This document shows, in pieces, positions 24,447 to 31,973 of a stretch of 34,010 nt of DNA. Within the stretch, counting starts at the first letter, position 1. Each line of letters begins with the position of its first letter. Under the pieces are notes generated by a model. The model was not told where the DNA came from. It made no database searches and was given only the letters and a program-made list of their open reading frames with translations. The translations under genes were made by a program, and so were the position numbers. This DNA is from Candidatus Thiodiazotropha sp. (ex Monitilora ramsayi). GTDB lineage: Bacteria > Pseudomonadota > Gammaproteobacteria > Chromatiales > Chromatiaceae. Where the stretch lies: assembly GCA_025655595.1 (NCBI GenBank), contig JAHXIO010000025.1, positions 1 through 34,010 of the forward strand, in the 5' to 3' direction.

Positions 24447-25826
24447 TTGGCGCAACTCGAAGAATCCCATATCAGTTTTAATGAATTGGCACCTGCGCAG
24501 CAGCTGTTGAGTCGCCGCTGGTTACAACTGGGTATCTTGTCGCTGGGACTGGCCGGTCTCTTCGCGCTCCTGCTGGTCCTCTCCAGGACACCTGGCAGCG
24601 AGGCTTTCTTCCCCTGGATCGATTTTTTTCGCACGGCGATTGTCATTCACGTCGACCAGTCGGTGCTGATCTGGTTTCTCTCCATGAGCGGTTTGGTCTG
24701 GTGTCTGGTCATTCCCCCATCGCCCGCTCTCTTGTTGTGGCAGCGCCTGGCATTTGTCATGGCCCTGGCCGGTACCCTGGGTATCGCGCTGTCGGCCTTT
24801 GTGGGCGAGGGTGCCCCGCTGATGAATAACTACGTGCCGGTGCTGCAGCGGCCGTTCTTCTTCTACATGCTGGGACTCTTCGGTGTGGGTGTTACGTTAC
24901 AGGCACTCCTGGGACTTACCGCCCTCCCGCGCTGTTTCAATCCCAGGCAACCAATCCCATTGGCGGAGTTGGCTGCGGTGACCGTCACCTTTGCTGTGAT
25001 ACTGTCGGTCTTCGCCCTTATCACTGCCTGGTATCAGATGCCGGATGGCGTGGAGGGGCAGGGGTTTTACGAGTATCTGTTCTGGGGCGGCGGCCATACC
25101 CTGCAGTTCGCCTATACCCAGTTGATCATGCTGGTCTGGCTGCTGTTGGCGTATAACAGCGGTGTACGACTGGCCGTGGACAGAAGATGGTTTGTCGGCT
25201 TGTTTCTCCTGGGTATTGCACCAGTGCTCTCGGTGCCGCTGATCTATCTGTTCTATGAGACAGTGACTTTGGAATCGCGTACCGCCTTCACCCGCCTGAT
25301 GCAATTTGGCAATGGGTTGGGAGTGATTCCTGTCGGTGCGTTAGTGTTCTGGGGCTTGATGAAAGCATCCCGCTCGGATGATGCCGGACGTCCCTTGCGG
25401 CGTTCACTCTGGATGTCTCTGCTGCTCTTTTTCGCCGGTGGCTTGATCGCCATGTTCATCTCCGGTGTCAACACGATCATCCCCGCCCACTACCACGGAT
25501 CGATTGTGGGTGTGACCCTGGCGCTGATGGGACTGGCCTATATGATGTTGCCCCGATTGGGCTATCCGCCGGTACAGGGACGCATGGCTGATCTGCAGCC
25601 CTGGATCTACGGTTTTGGACAGCTCATACACATCACGGCTTTGGCGGTCTCGGGGGCGATGGGTATTCAACGCAAGACGGCCGGCGCCGCTCAGGGGCTC
25701 GATTCGATTGCCGCGAAGATCTCCATGGGTGTGATGGTGCTGGGCGGGTTGCTTGCAGTGGTGGGTGGAATACTATTCGTTTGGGTGATGTTGCGGGCGT
25801 TCTGGAAAAAGGCGTATCAGGTCTAG
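24447..25826 (+). CDS. heme-copper-oxidase subunit I homologue lacking the CuB His pair
   Basis: The 459-residue protein with about 12 membrane helices is a distant relative of heme-copper oxidase/NorB subunit I. Matches to coxA landmarks are His68 in VIHVDQSVLIWFL (helix II heme ligand), His217 in FWGGGHTLQF (helix VI, where true oxidases have GHPEVY), and His348/His350 in IPAHYHGSIVGV (helix X, HFHYV in coxA). The helix VII His-His pair that binds CuB is absent, and the crosslinked Tyr position reads Phe. So heme binding may persist, but an O2-reducing heme-copper centre is unlikely. It starts with TTG, with AAGGA upstream; the next ATG is too far in. The stop overlaps the stop of the convergent GGDEF gene in CTAG. 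Confidence 0.75.
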   Translation: MAQLEESHISFNELAPAQQLLSRRWLQLGILSLGLAGLFALLLVLSRTPGSEAFFPWIDFFRTAIVIHVDQSVLIWFLSMSGLVWCLVIPPSPALLLWQRLAFVMALAGTLGIALSAFVGEGAPLMNNYVPVLQRPFFFYMLGLFGVGVTLQALLGLTALPRCFNPRQPIPLAELAAVTVTFAVILSVFALITAWYQMPDGVEGQGFYEYLFWGGGHTLQFAYTQLIMLVWLLLAYNSGVRLAVDRRWFVGLFLLGIAPVLSVPLIYLFYETVTLESRTAFTRLMQFGNGLGVIPVGALVFWGLMKASRSDDAGRPLRRSLWMSLLLFFAGGLIAMFISGVNTIIPAHYHGSIVGVTLALMGLAYMMLPRLGYPPVQGRMADLQPWIYGFGQLIHITALAVSGAMGIQRKTAGAAQGLDSIAAKISMGVMVLGGLLAVVGGILFVWVMLRAFWKKAYQV

Positions 25827-27313
25827 GGGGTCGGCGAGAGCAGTATCGCTCTGTCACCGCCACGTTGTTTGGCCCGATAGCAGGCATCCTCGGCTGCGTT
25901 CATCAGTTTTTCCGCATCGGTGACGGAGCCATCCACTAATTTACCGCCAATGCTGATTCTGGCATCGTAGGCATGACCCTCCCACTCGAAAGGTGTGGCG
26001 GCAATATTTCTTCGGATCTCTTCAGCCAGTGCCGAGGCGAATTCCCAATGGCAATCTCTCAGCAGAACGGCAAACTCGTCGCCGCCGACCCGTCCAGCGA
26101 TATCCTGCTGGCGGATCGCGTTTCTTATGATCTCGGCGGTATGCCGGATCAATTGATTGCCGGCTTCATGCCCCGCCATGTCGTTGATGGTTTTCATGTC
26201 ATCAAGGTCGAGAAACAACAGATAGTGAGTGGTGGCCTCTTCCTTCGCCGTGCTCAACGCCATCTCCAGGTACTCCATGAATTGGGCGTGATTGAACAGC
26301 TTGGTGAGGTGGTCGTGGTTGGCGCGGAATCGCAGCGATTGATACTGCGACTGCTCGGTGAAAGCGGCGGCGACGATCAGGCCGGTAAAGACGGCGACCG
26401 CCACATAGGCGATATCGATGATCAGATAGTTGATGTCGGCACGATTGAAACTCTCCGGTTCAATCCAGCTGCCGGTGATAAAGAAAGCGGTGACTGCGGT
26501 CAGACTCAGTAGGGTTACACCGCGCGATCCATGTCTGAGGGCGGAGAAGATCAGGATGGGGGTAGTCAGAAACAGCAGCAACACCGACAGTGCCTGTTCG
26601 GCGTCGCTGACTGCAACGTAGACAGCCATACCCTGCGCCACACCCAGCAGGAAGAGTTCAGTCGATGTACGCAGGGTGACTCTCCAGTTCCGATACCAGC
26701 TCAGGAGAAATGCACCCAGCGTCACGACGCCGATGGAGTTGCCCAACCACCAGAAAAACCAGAGCGTCGTACTGGGTGCGGAGAGCTCTCCCATGACGCG
26801 ACTGAAGGCCAGGATACCGATGGTGGCACTGAGCGTAGGCCCCAGGATCACTGCCAGCAGGGTAAACGATAAGACAGATTTCACCTTGTCCAGAGCGGGG
26901 AGAAATCCCAACTGGCGTAGTAAGAGCACCGGCACGGCAGCTTCAAGTATGCTCCCGAAGGCGGCAATGCCCGCAACATGCGCGGGAATGCCCACATGAT
27001 AGGCAAGCAGAAACATACCGAGGAATACGCCCGGCCAGAGTTTGATGCCGTAGATGAAAAATGCCGCGAACGCAATGCCCGAGGGTAGCCAGAGCGGGGT
27101 GATCCCTGTTTGAGCAGATTGGGCAGAGAGGCTGACGATACCCGCCAGGTAGTAGAGGCAGCCAAGGGCGAGGCTGTAGAGCGTAATTTTCGAGAAGTAC
27201 TGGCTGTGATCCATGGATTCATGGATTCTGGGCGTAGGCTCCAGGCTGTCGGATGGCTCGGTGCGCAGAGTATTGCTGATCCAGCGGAAAGGAGAAGCCT
27301 TTCTGTTACTCAT
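25823..27313 (-). CDS. MASE1-GGDEF membrane diguanylate cyclase
   Basis: This protein of about 496 residues is predicted to make c-di-GMP. An N-terminal MASE1 sensor with roughly eight helices has SLSAQSAQTGITPLWLPSGI, then AFAAFFIYGIKLWPGVFLG and LWFFWWLGNSIGVVTLGAFL. A GGDEF domain follows. The active motif is intact at 410-414 (GRVGGDEFAVLL), with an RxxD inhibitory site (RQQD) five residues before it. LFLDLDDMKTINDMAGHEAG carries the metal-binding Asp. MASE1 ligands are mostly unknown. Three starts are possible: TTG 27355, ATG 27313 and ATG 27214 (just before helix one); none has a good ribosome site. It sits between oxidase biogenesis genes. Confidence 0.88.
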   Translation of the reverse strand: MSNRKASPFRWISNTLRTEPSDSLEPTPRIHESMDHSQYFSKITLYSLALGCLYYLAGIVSLSAQSAQTGITPLWLPSGIAFAAFFIYGIKLWPGVFLGMFLLAYHVGIPAHVAGIAAFGSILEAAVPVLLLRQLGFLPALDKVKSVLSFTLLAVILGPTLSATIGILAFSRVMGELSAPSTTLWFFWWLGNSIGVVTLGAFLLSWYRNWRVTLRTSTELFLLGVAQGMAVYVAVSDAEQALSVLLLFLTTPILIFSALRHGSRGVTLLSLTAVTAFFITGSWIEPESFNRADINYLIIDIAYVAVAVFTGLIVAAAFTEQSQYQSLRFRANHDHLTKLFNHAQFMEYLEMALSTAKEEATTHYLLFLDLDDMKTINDMAGHEAGNQLIRHTAEIIRNAIRQQDIAGRVGGDEFAVLLRDCHWEFASALAEEIRRNIAATPFEWEGHAYDARISIGGKLVDGSVTDAEKLMNAAEDACYRAKQRGGDRAILLSPTP

Positions 27314-27647
27314 GTGAGAAGCGGGTCCGTGTGGAGCCCGATAGCGAACAGTCAACTTCAGTTACTGGCAAGATAATTTCCTTGTATCCCTGAATGAGAA
27401 ACCGATGATCGTAAATCTTTATGGGTTTTGCGATCCAACGAGAATTCAAATCCCTATGTACGGTTGATGGGCAAATGTGTCAACTCGATTTTATAAATAT
27501 CTTTCTAATTCGAAAAATACAATGACAGTTTTTTGGGTTTGTTTGTTGAGTGACTCATGGAACACCGAGCCGTTTCCATCTTCACCTATTTGCTTTAGAC
27601 ATATCACTGGATGGCAAATGTTTTTTGAGTTAGCGATACCACCTGTC
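27314..27647. other. AT-rich intergenic region between ctaB and the GGDEF gene
   Basis: The 334 bases lie between the end of ctaB and the chosen start of the MASE1-GGDEF gene. They are more AT-rich than both neighbours. I see no gene, no strong hairpin terminator for ctaB and no repeat. It should hold the promoter of the GGDEF gene. Confidence 0.45.
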
Positions 27648-28556
27648 TCATGCCAGCACCATTTGCAGATAGTGATCCGCAAGCAGAAGCGTGAAGAGGA
27701 GACTGAGATAAAAGATAGAATAGCCGAAGGTCTTCATGGCATGTTCCCGGCCTCTGCTCCGCAACAGCTTGATACTGTGTCTGATAAATCCGATACCGAG
27801 GAGCAGGGCGCCAGCCAGGTAGAGATAGCTGCTCATCTGAATCACGAAGGGCAAGAGTGAGACTGCCAGTAGCATCAGCGAATAGATCAGAATCTGTTGT
27901 TTGGTGAAATCGATGCCGTGCGTGACCGGCAGCATCGGGATATCGGCCTTGGCGTAGTCGTCGCGACGATGGATGGCCAGCGGCCAGAAATGCGGCGGTG
28001 TCCAGACGAACACGATCAACAGCAGGAGAAAGGCCTCTGTGGTGACCTCTCCGGTGACTGCGCACCAGCCAAGCAGGGGCGGCGCTGCCCCCGCGAGTCC
28101 GCCCCAGACAATGTTCTGCGGGGTGCTCCGCTTGAGATATCGGGTATAGATCACCGCATAGCCGATGAGCGCCGAGAAGGTGAGCAGGGCCGTCAGCGGG
28201 TTGATCAGGAAATAGAGCATGACCATCGAGATGCCACCCAACAGCAGGGCGAAGCTCATGGCATGGGGGGTGTCCATATGGCCGCTGGGAATCGGGCGCC
28301 AACTGGTCCGGTCCATCATTGCGTCGATGCGCTGGTCGATGACGTGGTTGATCACAGCGCCGGAGGCGGCAGCGAGGGAGATGCCGGTCAAACCGAACAG
28401 GAGCGTCCGCCAGGGGATGAATCCCTGGGTCGACAGCAGCATGCCGACCAGCGCGGTGAAGGCGATCAGCAATACCACCTTGGGCTTGGTCATCTCATAG
28501 TAGTCCCGCCAGGAGTAGCCGGCCGAGACCTGAGACGAGATGTTACTTGTGGCCAT
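27648..28556 (-). CDS. ctaB: protoheme IX farnesyltransferase (heme O synthase)
   Basis: The 302-residue inner-membrane prenyltransferase adds farnesyl to heme B to make heme O, the substrate of CtaA. Family motifs are visible: YYEMTKPKVVLLIAFTALVG, the first Asp-rich site NHVIDQRIDAMMDRTSWRP and the second segment WTPPHFWPLAIHRRDDYAKA, then DIPMLPVTHG. Its nine-helix pattern is complete. AGGAGG lies 5 bases before the ATG. Its start overlaps the end of the upstream SCO-like gene by 14 bases, so it belongs to the surf1 unit. Confidence 0.96.
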   Translation of the reverse strand: MATSNISSQVSAGYSWRDYYEMTKPKVVLLIAFTALVGMLLSTQGFIPWRTLLFGLTGISLAAASGAVINHVIDQRIDAMMDRTSWRPIPSGHMDTPHAMSFALLLGGISMVMLYFLINPLTALLTFSALIGYAVIYTRYLKRSTPQNIVWGGLAGAAPPLLGWCAVTGEVTTEAFLLLLIVFVWTPPHFWPLAIHRRDDYAKADIPMLPVTHGIDFTKQQILIYSLMLLAVSLLPFVIQMSSYLYLAGALLLGIGFIRHSIKLLRSRGREHAMKTFGYSIFYLSLLFTLLLADHYLQMVLA

Positions 28557-29187
28557 ACTGTCCTCCTTTTACCCAACTTTGCGAGACTTTGAGCAGCTTT
28601 TCCAGATCCTGCAACTGCTGCTTGGTGGTGATCAGTGTCGTGTCATGGGTCATCATGAGATCGATCCTCGGATCGATAAGAAAAGTGGAGATCGCCTGTG
28701 CCGACAGGTCCACCGGTATCAATGCCAGGAGACTCTCCCTTTGCGAGCCGTCTGCGATCACCATATGGGTACCTTCCAGTCCCTGCAGGCTGGGCAGATC
28801 CAGTCGGCCCTCGCTGTCGGGTAAAAGAATCAACAGCCGTTCGATACGCTGGCGGTTGGCGCCTGTGGCGCGGCGCAGTTGCCGGACCTTGATCAGTGCT
28901 TCGATACAGGCCGCATCGCAGCCACCCTCGCTGACCAACGTCAGGGTCCACATATCGCGCAGTGTCTCCCAGTCGAATGCGGTGCCTTCAGGCGTCAGTA
29001 ACTTCAGTGATGTCAGGTTTCGGGGTGGGTCGATCAGTGTCCCGTGATTGGTACGACCGTCCGGCAACCATTGCGGATTGAAGTAGAAGATCCATGCCGC
29101 AATCGGCGGCAGGGCGAATAGTCCAATCAACACCCACAGAGAGAGGAGATTGCGTGGTTTCGTCTGGGTTTCCGCTACGGTATTCAT
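28543..29187 (-). CDS. SCO-like membrane-anchored protein of the oxidase cluster
   Basis: The 214-residue protein has one N-terminal helix (LLSLWVLIGLFALPPIAAWI) and a periplasmic domain. The segment LVSEGGCDAACIEAL contains Cys90 and Cys94 in the CxxxC spacing of SCO proteins, after a DMWTLTLV strand like the start of a thioredoxin fold. The third SCO copper ligand (His in a DHS-type motif) is not evident; the equivalent late segment reads PRIDLMMTHDTTLI, whose His could substitute. It is commonly found between surf1 and ctaB and is thought to help oxidase assembly. The ATG overlaps the surf1 stop by 4 bases and its end overlaps ctaB. Confidence 0.8.
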   Translation of the reverse strand: MNTVAETQTKPRNLLSLWVLIGLFALPPIAAWIFYFNPQWLPDGRTNHGTLIDPPRNLTSLKLLTPEGTAFDWETLRDMWTLTLVSEGGCDAACIEALIKVRQLRRATGANRQRIERLLILLPDSEGRLDLPSLQGLEGTHMVIADGSQRESLLALIPVDLSAQAISTFLIDPRIDLMMTHDTTLITTKQQLQDLEKLLKVSQSWVKGGQYGHK

Positions 29188-29918
29188 GCCTGCACTTCCT
29201 TGTCTTTGGGGCGGGACAGGGAGAGTCGCCACCAGATGATGAGGGTGATCAATGCGAACGCGAACCACTGTATGGCATAGCCGATATGCATGCCGTCGCT
29301 GATTGAAGATTGCGGCCACCGGCGCACGAATCCGTGCGGGTCATCCGGCGACTGCAGGATGGTGATAGGCAGCACCTGCAGGCCAGACCAAGCGCTATAG
29401 TTTTCCAGGGTAAGGTAGGGCCATTGAGGGATCGCCTTAACGCCTTTATCCGGTTTTCCCAGCTCGATGGCGGGCGCTTGGGGGCGATGGATCGTACCGC
29501 GGACTTCAACGTTATTGTTCTGCAGGGCGAGACTCTCGATGCCGTCGTACTGTGAAAGGGGTATCCAACCGCGATTGACCAGGACAACCTGATCGCTCCC
29601 GTTGAGACGCAGAGGCGTGATCACATGGAAGCCGGTCTTACCCAGGTGTTTTCGATTCTCGATCAAAACCGTTTTATCGACTAAGTATTCACCTTCTGCG
29701 CTGACTTGCCGGAAGGCCAGATCATCGGCTTCGGGTACCCCGTTGTTCAAAGAGAGTGCAGGCATCTTGCGCCGTGTCTCCTGTGACGCCGACAGATTGC
29801 GTTTCTGCTCGGCCCGGTCGAGCTGCCAGATCCCCAGGCCACTGAACAACGGCACCAGAAATACCATGATCATTGTGGGGATCGCTTGCGCGTGAAATTG
29901 GCGGGCACTGCTTGTCAT
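29184..29918 (-). CDS. surf1: SURF1-family cytochrome oxidase assembly protein
   Basis: The 244-residue inner-membrane protein has two helices with a large periplasmic loop between them: TMIMVFLVPLFSGLGIWQLD near residue 15-35, and GYAIQWFAFALITLIIWW near 213-230. Family motifs include LGIWQLDRAEQK, the RQVSAEGEY region, VLVNRGWIP, and the C-terminal HIGYAIQWFAFA. SURF1 helps insert heme A into subunit I. It opens a leftward surf1/SCO-like/ctaB unit with overlapping genes and is divergent from the DUF2909 gene, 81 bases away. Confidence 0.94.
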   Translation of the reverse strand: MTSSARQFHAQAIPTMIMVFLVPLFSGLGIWQLDRAEQKRNLSASQETRRKMPALSLNNGVPEADDLAFRQVSAEGEYLVDKTVLIENRKHLGKTGFHVITPLRLNGSDQVVLVNRGWIPLSQYDGIESLALQNNNVEVRGTIHRPQAPAIELGKPDKGVKAIPQWPYLTLENYSAWSGLQVLPITILQSPDDPHGFVRRWPQSSISDGMHIGYAIQWFAFALITLIIWWRLSLSRPKDKEVQA

Positions 29919-29999
29919 AGGCTCTATAGTGATAATATCCGTTCCTGTTACTGCTGCATCGGCAGGAAAACTCTAAATACACCCGGATCAGGAGCGATC

Positions 30000-30218
30000 A
30001 TGGATTTGATTTTCAAACTGCCGGTTTTACTGGTGCTGCTCTTCATTCTCTTTTCGCTGTTCCAGGGTATGTACTATCTGGCCAAGGACGATGGAGACCA
30101 GAACAGTACTCGGGTTGTACGTGCATTGACTGTCAGACTGGTGCTTTCGCTGTTACTCTTTCTCATTCTTATGGCTGGCTACTTTTTCGGTTTTCTGCAA
30201 CCTCACGGTTTGACTTAG
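30000..30218 (+). CDS. twin-transmembrane DUF2909 protein
   Basis: The 72-residue protein has two membrane helices (LPVLLVLLFILFSLFQGMYY and LVLSLLLFLILMAGYFFGFL) separated by a charged loop with KDDGDQNSTRVVRALTVR. This matches the DUF2909 family, typically found next to coxC and surf1 in proteobacteria. GGAG lies about 6 bases before the ATG at 30000. It runs opposite to the oxidase genes and stops 6 bases from the end of coxC. Confidence 0.85.
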   Translation: MDLIFKLPVLLVLLFILFSLFQGMYYLAKDDGDQNSTRVVRALTVRLVLSLLLFLILMAGYFFGFLQPHGLT

Positions 30219-30224
30219 AAACCA

Positions 30225-31097
30225 TCAGAGCCAGTAGACAAAGATAAACAGTCCCAGCCAGACTACATCGACAAAGTGCCAATACCAGGCCACCGCCTCA
30301 AAGGCGAAATGCTTGTGCGCGCTGAAGTGGCTCTTCAGGCTGCGCCCCAGTATCGCCATCAACATCACGGCACCCATGGTGACGTGAAAACCGTGAAACC
30401 CGGTCAGCATGTAGAAGGTGGAGCCGTAGGCCCCTGACTCCAGGGTGAGATTCAGCTCGGAGTAGGCGTGTCCGTACTCATAGGCCTGAAAACCGACAAA
30501 GAGCAATCCCAGTGCAATGGTGGCGACCAGCCCCCAGATCAGGTGTTTCTGTTTGTCCAGCTTCAGACCCCAATGGGCCCAGGTGATGGTGGCGCCGCTG
30601 CTGAGCAGGATCAGGGTATTGATCGCCGGAATGCCCCAGGCTCCCATGGGCTGGAACTCACCACCCAGTTCACCAGGTCCACTGCTTGGCCAGGTCGCTT
30701 CGAAGCCGGTATAGAGGATCTCCTGGGTGGCGCCGAGATACCCTTCGCCGCCCAGCCAGGGCAGGGCGATATTGCGAATGTAAAAGAGCGCGCCGAAGAA
30801 GCTGAGAAAGAAGAAGACCTCCGAGGCGATGAACCAGAACATGCCGAGGCGGAAGGAGGTGTCGACCTGTTTGTTGTAACGGTCGCTGAGATTCTCCTGG
30901 ATCACATCCCTGAACCAGCCGTAGAGCAGATAGAAGAAGAGCAGCAGACCGGCGATAACGGCGTACTGGCCGATGGCCACGCCGTTCATGGCCAGTGCCG
31001 CGCCGATCAGCGTCAGCAACAGTGAGATCATACCGATGATCGGCCAGGGACTGGGATCCGGTATGAAATAATCTCCCGCGTGATCATTTACCGACAT
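30225..31097 (-). CDS. coxC: cytochrome c oxidase subunit III
   Basis: The protein of 290 residues has seven hydrophobic helices. Recognisable parts are YFIPDPSPWPIIGMISLLL, the FWFIASEVFFFLSFFGALFY segment, WGIPAINTLILLSSGATITW, FYMLTGFHGFHVTMGAVM and AWYWHFVDVVWLGLFIFVYW, all standard in subunit III, including the Glu of helix III (ASEVFFF). I prefer the ATG at 31097, where GGGGAGG lies 6 bases upstream. The ATG at 31145 adds 16 polar residues and also has GGAG upstream, so it cannot be excluded. It is fourth in the leftward coxB-coxA-small ORF-ctaG-coxC order. Confidence 0.96.
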   Translation of the reverse strand: MSVNDHAGDYFIPDPSPWPIIGMISLLLTLIGAALAMNGVAIGQYAVIAGLLLFFYLLYGWFRDVIQENLSDRYNKQVDTSFRLGMFWFIASEVFFFLSFFGALFYIRNIALPWLGGEGYLGATQEILYTGFEATWPSSGPGELGGEFQPMGAWGIPAINTLILLSSGATITWAHWGLKLDKQKHLIWGLVATIALGLLFVGFQAYEYGHAYSELNLTLESGAYGSTFYMLTGFHGFHVTMGAVMLMAILGRSLKSHFSAHKHFAFEAVAWYWHFVDVVWLGLFIFVYWL

Positions 31098-31193
31098 TGG
31101 CTGCCTCCCCTTTGGGCTGGGTTGTGATTGTTGTTCTGTCTCCATCCTTCTCTCTCCGGGATAACGGCTGTGCCCTTTGGTCAGGCATATCTT

Positions 31194-31802
31194 TCACTCA
31201 CCCGCATTGACTGCGATGCGGTTGGGTATCTCCGGCGTCTCCGTTTCAGTTTCGCTCTCCTTCAGGCGCATAAAGCTATAGGAGAGCGTCAGCGAGTTGA
31301 TCTCTTTCGGCAGGTCTCTGGAGACCATGAACTGCAACGGCATGTCCGCGCGCTCCGTACCTTTCAGTGTCTGTCTGTTGAAGCAGAAACAATCCATCTT
31401 GCTGAAGTAGGGTGTTGCCTGCCAGGGGGCGACACTGGGTATGGCCTGTCCGGTGACCGTCTCGTTGCTGCGGTTACGCGCCACGAAATTGACCTCATAG
31501 GTCTTGCCGGGATGGACCCTTAGCTTCTGCGTCATGGCGTCGAAGGCCCAGGGCAGATTGGGATGCACCGTGGTATCGAACTTCACCGTGACCCAGCGAC
31601 TGGTATCGACGCTTTCATCCGTAGCGACAACCCGGCCGATCTCACTCCGCTGGGAGAGGGATTGCGTGCCGGTGACCTCACAGAAGAGGTTGTAGAGCGG
31701 CACCATGGCAAAACCGAAGCCGAACATCGCGACCACCAGCCCTGAGAGCAGCAGCGTCGTGCGACGGTTCTTGCCGTGGTTTTGTGATGCCTGATCGTTC
31801 AT
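31194..31802 (-). CDS. ctaG: cytochrome c oxidase assembly protein CtaG (Cox11)
   Basis: The 202-residue protein has one N-terminal helix (LLLSGLVVAMFGFGFAMVPL) and a periplasmic domain that delivers copper to the CuB site of subunit I. The family's MVPLYNLFCEVTGTQS segment follows the helix. The copper-binding motif FSKMDCFCFNRQTL is present with both Cys. Its ATG overlaps the stop of the 50-residue gene before it (ATGA). Length is typical of Cox11. Confidence 0.95.
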   Translation of the reverse strand: MNDQASQNHGKNRRTTLLLSGLVVAMFGFGFAMVPLYNLFCEVTGTQSLSQRSEIGRVVATDESVDTSRWVTVKFDTTVHPNLPWAFDAMTQKLRVHPGKTYEVNFVARNRSNETVTGQAIPSVAPWQATPYFSKMDCFCFNRQTLKGTERADMPLQFMVSRDLPKEINSLTLSYSFMRLKESETETETPEIPNRIAVNAGE

Positions 31803-31951
31803 TGCATTGCCTGTGTCCCCACGATGCGGAAGAGTCCTGTCCAGAAGGGGAACGAGGTGACCAGAAAGAAGAGCGCCAGCCCGGCCAGCACCCAGGCCAG
31901 GCGGACATTCTTGCGTCTCAGTTCGGGGGTTTGGTATGCGGGTATCTTCAT
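31799..31951 (-). CDS. 50-residue single-helix protein between coxA and ctaG
   Basis: A short leftward frame from ATG 31951 (AGAGGA 6 bases upstream) encodes 50 residues: MKIPAYQTPELRRKNVRLAW at the start, then a helix VLAGLALFFLVTSFPFW and the tail TGLFRIVGTQAMQ. Its TGA overlaps the ATG of ctaG. Small proteins with this position and shape (cytochrome oxidase small assembly protein) are known between coxA and ctaG in beta- and gammaproteobacteria. Good ribosome site, codon use like the neighbours and the 4-base overlap all support a real gene. Confidence 0.85.
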   Translation of the reverse strand: MKIPAYQTPELRRKNVRLAWVLAGLALFFLVTSFPFWTGLFRIVGTQAMQ

Positions 31952-31973
31952 GCGATTCCTCTTCTCGTTATTG

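Noticed and set aside
27477-27860. Rightward 127-residue frame
   Set aside because: Its second half is antisense to ctaB and the first half lacks any family feature or ribosome site.
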